Assembly (NCBI RefSeq): GCF_016863635.1
Contig: NZ_BOPG01000096.1
Coordinates: forward strand, 1-47,287
From: Virgisporangium aurantiacum
GTDB taxonomy: Bacteria > Actinomycetota > Actinomycetes > Mycobacteriales > Micromonosporaceae
Length of the DNA stretch: 47,287 bases
Reading direction: 5' to 3'
The position numbers and the translations under genes are program-made. Numbering within the stretch: position 1 is the first letter of the stretch; each line of letters starts with the position of its first letter. Below the pieces are notes generated by a model. It ran no database searches. It was given only the letters and a program-made list of their open reading frames with translations, and was not told the DNA's origin. Shown here in pieces: positions 16,406 to 23,095 of the stretch.

Positions 16406-17296
16406 TCAGTCGTCCAGGCCGAGCAGGAACGCCGGGTTGTCGCAGAAGATCTGCCGTAGCGACCTCTCGTCCAGGCCGAGGTCCAACAGCGCGGTCGCGA
16501 CGCGGATGTAGGAGTCCACCGGCAGCGGCCGATCCTTCTGACCGAGGTCGGAGGCGATCACGGTGTGCTCCGGGCCGATCTTCTCGATCCAGTCCAGGAG
16601 GATCTTCGGGTCCCACTTCTTGGTCCCCTCGGGGTCGTAGAAGCCGGTCTCGTGCTCGATGAACGCTCCGTAGCCGATGAGCTCACGGCATTTCGCCTCG
16701 TCCGCACCGATGACGTAGTCGGGATGGTTGAGCAGCATCCGGGTGACACCCTTGTCCTTGGCCGCGGCGAACAGCTGGGTGATCGACTCGGTCTCCATGT
16801 GACCGCCGGTCACCATCGCGCCGGTCTCCTTCACCAGGTCGAGCACCTCGTGGACCGCAGGGATGAGCTCACCGTCCTCCTGGTGGATCTCGACCCGGGA
16901 CGACGGCACCTCGACGCTCGCCGTGGGGAAGCCGACGCCCTCCGGATGGCAGTCGATGTGCCGGCCGGCCGAGAACGTCGGAAACCACACGGCCCTGCCC
17001 CCCATGCGCAGGCACATGGCCACCGCCTGCGGGTTGATGCCGCCGACCATGCTGTTCAGGGTGATGCCGCCGAAGACCGGCGTGCTGATCTTCGCCAGCC
17101 GGTCGCTCATCGCGAGCAGGTCCATGACGGTGTTGTGGTGGTGGGACTTCACCAGCACGCCCCGCATGCCGAGCCGCTCGCCGTCCTTGCCGGCCTCGGC
17201 ATGGTCGATGCGTCGAGGGAACGGGTTCGGGCCCGAATGGCAGTGCAGGTCAACGCAGCCGTTCAGCAGCCTGATGATGGCGGGTGTGTCGGTCAT
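16406..17296 (-). CDS. DUF6282-type amidohydrolase-superfamily metallohydrolase
   Basis: Seen: 296 residues from ATG 17296, with GGGAGA upstream. Metal-binding motif VDLHCHSGPNPFPRR (His18, His20), LVKSHHHNT (about 50), GGHMET (about 166), LLNHPDYVIG (about 191), IASDLGQ (Asp250). Family knowledge: the HxH, Lys, His, Asp order is that of the amidohydrolase/PHP-like TIM barrel; I assign it to DUF6282 by overall pattern. Such enzymes hydrolyse C-N or C-O bonds, often cyclic amides, lactones or imides. Inference: hydrolytic ring opening or deamidation of the substrate. It reads away from the IclR gene and is probably the first gene of the catabolic transcript. Confidence 0.82.
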   Translation of the reverse strand: MTDTPAIIRLLNGCVDLHCHSGPNPFPRRIDHAEAGKDGERLGMRGVLVKSHHHNTVMDLLAMSDRLAKISTPVFGGITLNSMVGGINPQAVAMCLRMGGRAVWFPTFSAGRHIDCHPEGVGFPTASVEVPSSRVEIHQEDGELIPAVHEVLDLVKETGAMVTGGHMETESITQLFAAAKDKGVTRMLLNHPDYVIGADEAKCRELIGYGAFIEHETGFYDPEGTKKWDPKILLDWIEKIGPEHTVIASDLGQKDRPLPVDSYIRVATALLDLGLDERSLRQIFCDNPAFLLGLDD

Positions 17297-17494
17297 GAAG
17301 TCTCCCGGCGTCGACGATGTTCGCATCACAGACTCGAAGTTCACCATCCGGTCTGTCAAGAGCGTGATTCGAATTGCGCTTCCGCGAAATCCCTGGGAAA
17401 TCTTGCAGCGAGACGGAGGACGCGCTTAACCTCTGTCCGTACTGCGAACTACGCGCACTCTTTGTGGACACTCAACGTGACGGGGTGAGGGCCG
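17297..17494. promoter_or_regulatory. Divergent control region between metallohydrolase and IclR genes
   Basis: Seen: for the minus strand a perfect TTGACA at 17354-17359, with GAGTCT 18 nt further on as a weak -10. Upstream of it are two direct copies of GAAATC separated by five bases (TTCCGCGAAATCCCTGGGAA region, about 17380-17402), containing the small palindrome TCCCTGGGA. For the plus strand, GGTGAGG precedes the IclR ATG. Family knowledge: IclR regulators usually bind between their own gene and the divergent catabolic operon. Inference: the IclR operator is here, probably around 17380-17402; the exact site is unproven. Confidence 0.55.
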
Positions 17495-18274
17495 ATGACG
17501 GAGCGCCAGGTCGACAAGCCGGTGACTGCTCGCGAGCAGGACATCCAGGCGGTGAGCCGGACCGCGCAGATCCTCGGACTGTTCGATCCGGAGACTCCCG
17601 AGCTTTCCGTCGCGGAGACCAGCCGCCGGCTCGGTCTGAACCGGACTACGGTGCACCGCTACTTCAGCTCGATGATCAGCTCCGGCCTGCTCGAGCGCGT
17701 GGAGGACTCCGCACTCGTCCGTCCCGGACGGGCGATCCTGCAACTCGGCAGCTTCAGCCTGGGACGGCAGCGCATCCTGCAGATGGCGCCGGCCTACATG
17801 CGGGAGCTCACGCTCGAGATCAAGATCAGCATCGTGCTGTCGCTGTGGGGCACCTCCGGCCCGGTGGTCTCACTGGTGGAGGAGGCCGACCATCCCACCC
17901 TGGTGACGGTGCGCGTGGGCTCGCAGCTCGCCCTGAACTCCGCGCAGGCCAAGGTCTTCCTGGCCTTCCTCCCCGACCAGTTCCACGCCGACCGACTCAC
18001 CGGCAGCCTCCCCGAGCCCCAGCGCACCGAGACCCGCCGTCGTATCGAGGCGATCCGACAGGCCGGCATGAGCAGCGACGTCAACCACCGCGGCATCTGC
18101 ATCGTCGCGGCGCCGGTGTTCGCGGCGGCCGGGATCTGCGCCACGATCGCGGCCGTCGGCACCGAGCGGATGCTGCCGGCGGCGCTGGACTCCCGAGAGG
18201 CCACGGCGTTGAAGGCCGCCTGCAAGCGGCTGACCAAGGAGATGGGCGGCACGTGGCCCGAGGCGACTGACTGA
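17495..18274 (+). CDS. IclR-family transcriptional regulator
   Basis: Seen: 259 residues. N-terminal winged helix (about 18-80): QAVSRTAQILGLFDPETP, SVAETSRRLGLNRTTVHR, YFSSMISSGLLERV. C-terminal ligand domain with MRELTLEIKISIVLSLWG, ALNSAQAKVFLAFLP and HRGICIVAAPVFAAAGIC. Family knowledge: IclR proteins sense small organic acids or aromatics and switch adjacent catabolic operons. Inference: it controls both the minus-strand operon and the plus-strand transporter/aldolase genes. The effector pocket belongs to the usual GAF-like fold, but the ligand cannot be read from sequence. Start chosen for GGTGAGG about 6 nt upstream. Confidence 0.92.
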   Translation: MTERQVDKPVTAREQDIQAVSRTAQILGLFDPETPELSVAETSRRLGLNRTTVHRYFSSMISSGLLERVEDSALVRPGRAILQLGSFSLGRQRILQMAPAYMRELTLEIKISIVLSLWGTSGPVVSLVEEADHPTLVTVRVGSQLALNSAQAKVFLAFLPDQFHADRLTGSLPEPQRTETRRRIEAIRQAGMSSDVNHRGICIVAAPVFAAAGICATIAAVGTERMLPAALDSREATALKAACKRLTKEMGGTWPEATD

Positions 18275-18339
18275 TTGCTGCCAGCACGACAGCCGAGGCG
18301 CGGGCAGCCTGCGCTCGAACCAGGTGAGGAATGACCGAC

Positions 18340-19128
18340 ATGCCGACCAGCACCGACACCGACTGCGTGATCCGCTTGGACTCGCTGTCCATGGTCTACC
18401 CGACGAAGTCCGGCGGGACCGTCCAGGCTCTCGACGACGTCTCCCTCAGTGTCCGGGCCGGTGAGTTCATCTCCATCGTCGGCCCCAGCGGCTGCGGCAA
18501 GAGCACGCTGCTGCGGATCATCATGGGCCTGTCCCGCCAGACCTCCGGACAGGTCACCTTCGGGCCATCGGAGGACACCCACCGCAACCAGCTCGGGATG
18601 GTCTTCCAGCAGCCGCTGCTGCTGCCATGGCGCACCGTGCGGAGAAACCTGCTGACGTCGCCGGACCTTCACAAAGCCCGGGACGCCGCGACCCACGCGA
18701 AGGCCGACGAGCTGCTGGTGATGCTCGGCCTGGAGGAGTTCGGCGACCGGTACCCCAACGAGCTGTCCGGCGGGATGCAGCAGCGGGTCGGGATCGGCCG
18801 CGCCCTGATGCACGACCCGCGGATCCTGCTCATGGACGAGCCGTTCGGCGCCCTCGACGCGATGACCCGCGACCAGATGGGACTGGACCTGCTGAAGATC
18901 TGGGACCAGGACCGCAAGACCGTCCTGTTCGTGACGCACAGCATCCCCGAGGCGGTGCTCCTCGCCGACCGCGTCGTGGTCATGACACCGCGACCCGGCC
19001 GGTTGGCGGACGTCATCGAGGTCGCGCTCCCTCGACCGCGGCGGCTCGAAAACATCAACACGCCCGAGTTCGGCGAGATCGTCCTGAAGATCCGCAAGTT
19101 ACTCGACTCCGAGCACAGCGCCCACTAG
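18340..19128 (+). CDS. ABC transporter ATP-binding protein (SsuB/TauB-like)
   Basis: Seen: 262 residues from ATG 18340. Walker A GPSGCGKSTLLR (about 48-59), Q-loop GMVFQQPLLLPWRTV, signature LSGGMQQRVGIGRAL (about 142), Walker B ILLMDEPFGALD (about 162), H-loop VTHSIPEAV. Family knowledge: this is the nitrate/sulfonate/taurine importer ATPase clade, in line with the NMT1-like binding protein in the divergent operon. The ATG at 18331 is also in frame, but GGTGAGGA would touch it; spacing favours 18340. Followed 8 bp later by the permease. Confidence 0.93.
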   Translation: MPTSTDTDCVIRLDSLSMVYPTKSGGTVQALDDVSLSVRAGEFISIVGPSGCGKSTLLRIIMGLSRQTSGQVTFGPSEDTHRNQLGMVFQQPLLLPWRTVRRNLLTSPDLHKARDAATHAKADELLVMLGLEEFGDRYPNELSGGMQQRVGIGRALMHDPRILLMDEPFGALDAMTRDQMGLDLLKIWDQDRKTVLFVTHSIPEAVLLADRVVVMTPRPGRLADVIEVALPRPRRLENINTPEFGEIVLKIRKLLDSEHSAH

Positions 19129-19136
19129 GAGACCTG

Positions 19137-20024
19137 ATGTCCACCAACACCAAGCGCCACGCAGCCGACCGAGGAGCACTCGCCGCCCCGGGCGGCGAGA
19201 AGTTGGAGGCGCCCACGAGCTCGGACACCCCGGTCCGACGCCGACGCCGCCGAGTGCCGGAGATCGCCTACAGCGTGCTGGTGTTCATCGGGCTGTTGGT
19301 GGTCTGGCAGCTCGTCGTGAAGATTTTCGACGTCTCCAGCATCCTGGTCCCCGCGCCCACGGCCGTCGCCGACTCCCTGGTCGACGGCTTCCAGGACGGC
19401 AGCCTGATCACCCACTCGATCGTCACCCTGAAGGAGATCCTGATCGGGTTCGGCATCGCGGTCGGCTCGGCACTGGTCTCCGCGGTGCTCATCACCCAGT
19501 TCCGGACGGTGGAGCGCGTGCTCTTCCCGCTGCTCATCCTGACCCAGACCATCCCGAAGGTCGCCATGGCGCCTCTGCTGATCGTCTGGTTCGGCATCGG
19601 GATCAGCTCGAAGGTGCTGACCGTGGCCCTGATCGCGTTCTTCCCCCTCCTCATCAACGCCGTCCTGGGATTCCGGTCCGCCGCCCACGAGCAGGTCGAG
19701 ATGCTCCGGTCCTTCGGCGCCTCCCGGATGCAGGTCATGCGGCACCTGCAGATCCCGTCGGCGCTTCCGCACATCTTCGCGGGACTGGAGGTCGCCGTCA
19801 TCCTGTCCGTGACCGGTGCCGTGGTCGCGGAGTTCGTGGGCAGCTCCGAAGGTCTGGGCTACCTGATCCAGGCGAGCAACTTCACCCTCGACGTGGGCAG
19901 GACCTTCGCGGTGATCGTCGTGCTGTCGGCCGTCGGCATCGCACTGCACGCGGTCGTCGTGCGGCTCGGCAAGTGGCTGGTCTTCTGGACCGCCACCCCC
20001 ACCGATACCGCCAGCGAGATCTGA
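19137..20024 (+). CDS. ABC transporter permease (SsuC/TauC-like)
   Basis: Seen: 295 residues from ATG 19137 with AGGAGA upstream, overlapping the ATPase stop region. A basic cytoplasmic N-terminus (RRRRRRVPE) is followed by about six membrane helices (e.g. YSVLVFIGLLVVWQLVV). The EAA coupling loop is EMLRSFGASRMQVMRHLQ followed by IPSALPHIFAGL. Family knowledge: binding-protein-dependent transport inner-membrane component of the nitrate/sulfonate family. It forms the channel for the substrate captured by the lipoprotein at 14.4-15.5 kb. The next gene starts 3 bp after its stop. Confidence 0.93.
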   Translation: MSTNTKRHAADRGALAAPGGEKLEAPTSSDTPVRRRRRRVPEIAYSVLVFIGLLVVWQLVVKIFDVSSILVPAPTAVADSLVDGFQDGSLITHSIVTLKEILIGFGIAVGSALVSAVLITQFRTVERVLFPLLILTQTIPKVAMAPLLIVWFGIGISSKVLTVALIAFFPLLINAVLGFRSAAHEQVEMLRSFGASRMQVMRHLQIPSALPHIFAGLEVAVILSVTGAVVAEFVGSSEGLGYLIQASNFTLDVGRTFAVIVVLSAVGIALHAVVVRLGKWLVFWTATPTDTASEI

Positions 20025-20027
20025 GCC

Positions 20028-20798
20028 ATGGCACGGGTGCGCGACGGGATCAACGGCGGCACGCTCGGGACCTGGATCAAGCTCGCCAGCCCCGAGAGTG
20101 TCGAGATCATGGCCCACGCGGGCTTCGACTTCGTGGTCATCGACCTCGAGCACACGACACTGGACCTGGGCGCCGCCTCGACCCACATCGCGATGGCCCG
20201 CGCCCTCGGAGTGGACCCGCTCGTCAGGGTGCCCGACCACGGCCTCAGCGTGATCCAGCGGGTCCTGGACGCCGGCGCGGCCGGTGTGGTCGTGCCTCAC
20301 GTCGACACGGTCGAGCAGGCCCGGGCGGTTGTGCGGGCCACCTGCTTTCCGCCCCGTGGCGACCGCGGGTCCGGCGGCACCAGCCGCGCGGGTCGCTGGG
20401 GGCTGCTGCCACGGGCGGACTACCTCGAGTACGGCAACGAGCAGGCCCTGTGCGTCGTCCAGCTCGAGAGCGAGGTGGCGATCAGGAACGCGAGGGAGAT
20501 CCTGGCCCTCGACGGCATCGATGCCGCGTTCGTCGGGACCGCCGACCTCTCGATGTCGATGGGCGTCGCGGCGGGAAGCGACGAGGTGGACCGGCTCGCC
20601 ATGTCCGCGCTGGCGGCCGCCGCCGCGGCAGGTGTTCCCATCGGCACCGCGTCCGCAACGAGTGACCAGGCCCGGGCCGCACTGGCCCGGGGCTACGACT
20701 ACGTGGTGGTCAGCAACGACACCTCGATCCTCGCCAGCGGAGGCCAGGCGATCGTGAACGCGCTGAAAGCGCCCGTCGCCGAGCGAGTCGCCCCATGA
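20028..20798 (+). CDS. HpcH/HpaI-family class II aldolase
   Basis: Seen: 256 residues. GTWIKLASPESVEIMAHAGF, DFVVIDLEHTTLDL, PLVRVPDHGLSVIQRVLD, AGAAGVVVPHVDTVEQA, VVQLESEVAIRNAREIL and DAAFVGTADLSMSMG. Family knowledge: the DLEH catalytic region, the arginine in VRV and the Glu/Asp metal ligands (QLES, GTADLS) are those of pyruvate-forming aldolases such as 4-hydroxy-2-oxoheptanedioate aldolase. The reaction splits a 4-hydroxy-2-oxoacid into pyruvate and an aldehyde. Inference: the aldehyde would feed the island's aldehyde dehydrogenase. Starts 3 bp after the permease. Confidence 0.9.
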   Translation: MARVRDGINGGTLGTWIKLASPESVEIMAHAGFDFVVIDLEHTTLDLGAASTHIAMARALGVDPLVRVPDHGLSVIQRVLDAGAAGVVVPHVDTVEQARAVVRATCFPPRGDRGSGGTSRAGRWGLLPRADYLEYGNEQALCVVQLESEVAIRNAREILALDGIDAAFVGTADLSMSMGVAAGSDEVDRLAMSALAAAAAAGVPIGTASATSDQARAALARGYDYVVVSNDTSILASGGQAIVNALKAPVAERVAP

Positions 20799-20874
20799 GC
20801 GAGTGCTTGCACGAGCGAATCGGCTGGCTCAGCGCGGTGCCTCATGGCGTCGGCGAGCGAAGCGAGGCGGCGTC
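20796..20874 (+). repeat. Intergenic element with GAGCGA-type short repeats
   Basis: Seen: between aldolase and SDR genes, GAGCGAGTGCTTGCACGAGC and then GGCGAGCGAAGCGAGGCGGC, with several GCGAGCGA-like units. From memory, similar strings recur at gene ends in Nocardia/Rhodococcus/Nocardioides-type genomes; I cannot check that here. The second string also supplies GAGGCGG, the ribosome site of the SDR gene. The element may point to the origin of the island. Confidence 0.4.
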
Positions 20875-21633
20875 ATGAGCGCGCCACGTGTCGCCATCGT
20901 GACGGGCTCGAGCTCCGGGATCGGAGAAGGGATCGCCCGCGCGCTCGCGGCCGACGGCTTCACCGTCGTGGTGAACTCGGCCACCTCGGTCGACGCCGGC
21001 GAGCGGCTCGCGGCCGAGCTCCCGGGGGCGAGCTACGTCCAGGCCGACATCGCCGATCCCGCCGACGCCGTGCGCCTGGTGGAGACGGCCGTGGAGCGGC
21101 ACGGCCAGCTCGACCTGCTGGTGAACAACGCCGGGGTGTCGCGACCCGTCCCCCACGCCGACCTGGATGCGATCACCGCTGACGACTGGCACCGGATCCT
21201 CGGCGTCAACGTCGTCGGGACGTGGCAGGTCTCCGTCGCCGCCGTGAAGGTCATGGAGCCCGGTGGCCAGATCATCAACATCACCTCGGTGGGCGGCTCG
21301 CGCCCCCTCGGCAGCTCGATCCCCTACTCCGTCAGCAAGGCCGCGCAAGACCACCTGACGAGGCTGCTGGCCAAGGCCGTGGGTCCGGACGTCCGGGTGA
21401 ACGCGATCGCCCCGGGGCCGATCGAGACCCGACTGACCTCGGACAGCCTCGCCGCGCGGGCAGCACGCACCGCGGCAATGACACCGCTGGGCCGGCTCGG
21501 ACAACCATCCGACGTCGCAGCGATGGTCCTGGCGCTCATCAAGGCCCCCTTCGTCACCGGTGAGGTGATCCACGTCGACGGCGGCATCAACCTCGTCACC
21601 CACCTCGACGCGCCTCGCAACGACGACGCGTGA
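20875..21633 (+). CDS. Short-chain dehydrogenase/reductase
   Basis: Seen: 252 residues from ATG 20875. Rossmann motif TGSSSGIGEGIA (about 11-22), LVNNAGVSRP, catalytic Ser/Tyr/Lys in NITSVGGSRP and IPYSVSKAAQDH, IAPGPIETR, and C-terminal GEVIHVDGGINL. Family knowledge: classical SDR of the FabG-like type, NAD(P)-dependent oxidoreductase on hydroxy/keto groups. Inference: interconverts a hydroxyl and ketone intermediate of the pathway. Last gene of the plus-strand unit; GAGGCGG precedes the start. An upstream open extension to 20803 has no dehydrogenase similarity. Confidence 0.92.
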   Translation: MSAPRVAIVTGSSSGIGEGIARALAADGFTVVVNSATSVDAGERLAAELPGASYVQADIADPADAVRLVETAVERHGQLDLLVNNAGVSRPVPHADLDAITADDWHRILGVNVVGTWQVSVAAVKVMEPGGQIINITSVGGSRPLGSSIPYSVSKAAQDHLTRLLAKAVGPDVRVNAIAPGPIETRLTSDSLAARAARTAAMTPLGRLGQPSDVAAMVLALIKAPFVTGEVIHVDGGINLVTHLDAPRNDDA

Positions 21634-21675
21634 TCCGTCCCGGACCGAACCAATAGCGCCCGGTTGCCTGTCGGA

Positions 21676-22299
21676 TCAACTGGTGCTGAACCTCCAACCC
21701 TCGAGCACCGTTGGCGCCACCGTCGAGGTGGCTTGGTTGCTCCGCTCCCAGCAGTGGCCGCCAAAGCCGCCCGGCTTCTGGGCGTTGTAGCTCTGCCAGA
21801 CCAACTGGCCCGTGTAGGCGACGTTGAATACCTCGACGCCGTACCGACCGACGACGCGGCTCTGGGCCGGCACGGTAACCGTCGCGTCGACCCCGATCTG
21901 GGTCGTCCGGGACTGCACGATCTGGGCGCTCACCGTCGTCTGGAGCGTCTTGGTGAGTTGCGCCGTCGTTCCGATGGTCACGGTCACCGAGTACGTGTTC
22001 GACACCGACGACGTGAAGGTGGCCTGGATCGGGGTGGACAGCGTGTTGTCGACGACACGTCCGTCGCTGACCGCGAACGCCGGCGATGCAGATTGGACCG
22101 TGTAGCTCACGCCCTCCCACACCAGCACGTTCCGACTTGCGGCACGAGTTTTCCACACGATGCCCGGGTCGGTCGGGCACGCGATGTCGGGACCGAACAC
22201 ACCGGCATGTGCGGGCGTGGGCACCACTACGGCTGACACCCCCGCGACGACCGCGACGGCCGCAGTCGAGGCAGATCGCCGCCATGACAGAATTCTCAT
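21676..22299 (-). CDS. Secreted beta-rich protein, possibly ETX/MTX2 (aerolysin-like) type
   Basis: Seen: 207 residues from ATG 22299, with GGAGG 7 nt upstream. Signal peptide MRILSWRRSASTAAVAVVAG to about 32 (AHA). The mature part is mostly alternating Ser/Thr/Val strands: ATFTSSVSNTYSVTVTIG, TTAQLTKTLQTTVSAQIV, QIGVDATVTVPAQSRV. It ends VVGRYGVEVFNVAYTGQL and a Trp-rich C-terminus. Family knowledge: long amphipathic Ser/Thr strands followed by a VPAxS(R/K) turn and a GRYGVEV-type strand resemble the stalk region of ETX/MTX2 pore-forming proteins. Inference: a secreted protein related to beta-pore formers or to actinobacterial homologues of unknown role. Toxin activity is not established. 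Confidence 0.6.
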   Translation of the reverse strand: MRILSWRRSASTAAVAVVAGVSAVVVPTPAHAGVFGPDIACPTDPGIVWKTRAASRNVLVWEGVSYTVQSASPAFAVSDGRVVDNTLSTPIQATFTSSVSNTYSVTVTIGTTAQLTKTLQTTVSAQIVQSRTTQIGVDATVTVPAQSRVVGRYGVEVFNVAYTGQLVWQSYNAQKPGGFGGHCWERSNQATSTVAPTVLEGWRFSTS

Positions 22300-22379
22300 A
22301 CCGTTTCCTCCCTGCCCCAGCGTTCGCCGGGTGTGCGAGGACGGTATTCGTGGTCACTGGTAGGGCTCTGAACACGCAC

Positions 22380-22790
22380 TGAAGAAGCGCTTACGACGCC
22401 GTTGACGACCCGACCGGGTCGGCGGACAGTGCATTCCCTGACGCGTCTGGTAATCACCAGATCGTCGGCGTTGACATCGGTCAGTCGATGCAGCCCCTGC
22501 CGGCGCTCTCTTCTGCCGCCGTCGATAGTCCCTCTGGAGCTCCTCGTATCGCCGCGACTGCGTGACTCTGCGTAGATAGTCGGGCGGTCCGGCAGCGCCG
22601 CCGCCAGAACGTGGTGCTCGGGGGTTGTAGCAGACCCGCTGCTCGGCTCCCGATCGGTGCGACGCCGATGCGGGGGCGCTCAACTTCCGGTTCGACACTG
22701 CGGCGAGCGGGTATGTGCGCCTACTGACGCACAGATGGCCAGATTCGCGGGACGATTCCGCGTCAAGATCATGGCGCGGTCCCGCTACAG
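22380..22790. other. Intergenic region, no secure gene
   Basis: About 410 bp between the secreted protein and yegP-like genes. A minus-strand frame (22354-22698) has RRVTQSRRYEELQRDYRRRQ and some cysteines but no recognisable family or start signal; I treat it as unproven. A small stem (CGACCC/GGGTCG, 22406-22421) is present. Otherwise nothing is clear. Confidence 0.4.
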
Positions 22791-22805
22791 AAGGTGAGGG
22801 CAGCG

Positions 22806-22988
22806 ATGGCTGGCAAATTCGAGGTGTACTCCGATAAGGCAGGCAAGTTCCGGTTCCGGCTCAAGGCCTCCAACGGCCAGGTCGTCGCGACAGGCGAGGC
22901 ATACGAGACCAAGACCGCGGCAAAGGCCGGCTGCGAGGGCGTACAGCGTGCTGCGAATGGCGCACAGATCGTAGAGACCGACGCCTGA
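22806..22988 (+). CDS. YegP family (DUF1508) small protein
   Basis: Seen: 60 residues, MAGKFEVYSDKAGKFRFRLK, then ASNGQVVATGEAYETKTAAK and GCEGVQRAANGAQIVE. Family knowledge: a single DUF1508/YegP repeat (FEVY-D-G-FRFRLKA-NG-x-V-GE-Y-K-A-GI--V). These are small beta-alpha proteins, often in tandem, with no firmly established role. The ATG at 22806 is preferred to the in-frame codon at 22794, because GAAGGTGAGG sits about 8 nt upstream. It is followed by a strong hairpin terminator. Confidence 0.88.
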   Translation: MAGKFEVYSDKAGKFRFRLKASNGQVVATGEAYETKTAAKAGCEGVQRAANGAQIVETDA

Positions 22989-23033
22989 CACCCAGTCTTC
23001 TGCGTCGAGGATGACCCTGACAGCGAACCAAGG

Positions 23034-23068
23034 CCGCCGCCCGGGTGCATTTACTTTCCGGGCGGCGG
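23034..23068. terminator. Bidirectional hairpin terminator
   Basis: Perfect 11-bp stem CCGCCGCCCGG/CCGGGCGGCGG with a 13-nt loop, between the convergent yegP-like gene and the WD40 gene. No U-tract follows, as is usual in high-GC actinomycetes. Confidence 0.7.
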
Positions 23069-23095
23069 TCGTATGCCTACTCCGCTCCGCCGGGC

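Noticed and set aside
19125..20300. Long minus-strand frame opposite the permease and aldolase
   Set aside because: Asp/Gln/His-rich mirror of two well-identified plus-strand genes.
22406..22421. Short CGACCC/GGGTCG hairpin as a terminator
   Set aside because: Six-bp stem with a 4-nt loop in GC-rich DNA is too weak, and it lies upstream, not downstream, of the neighbouring genes.
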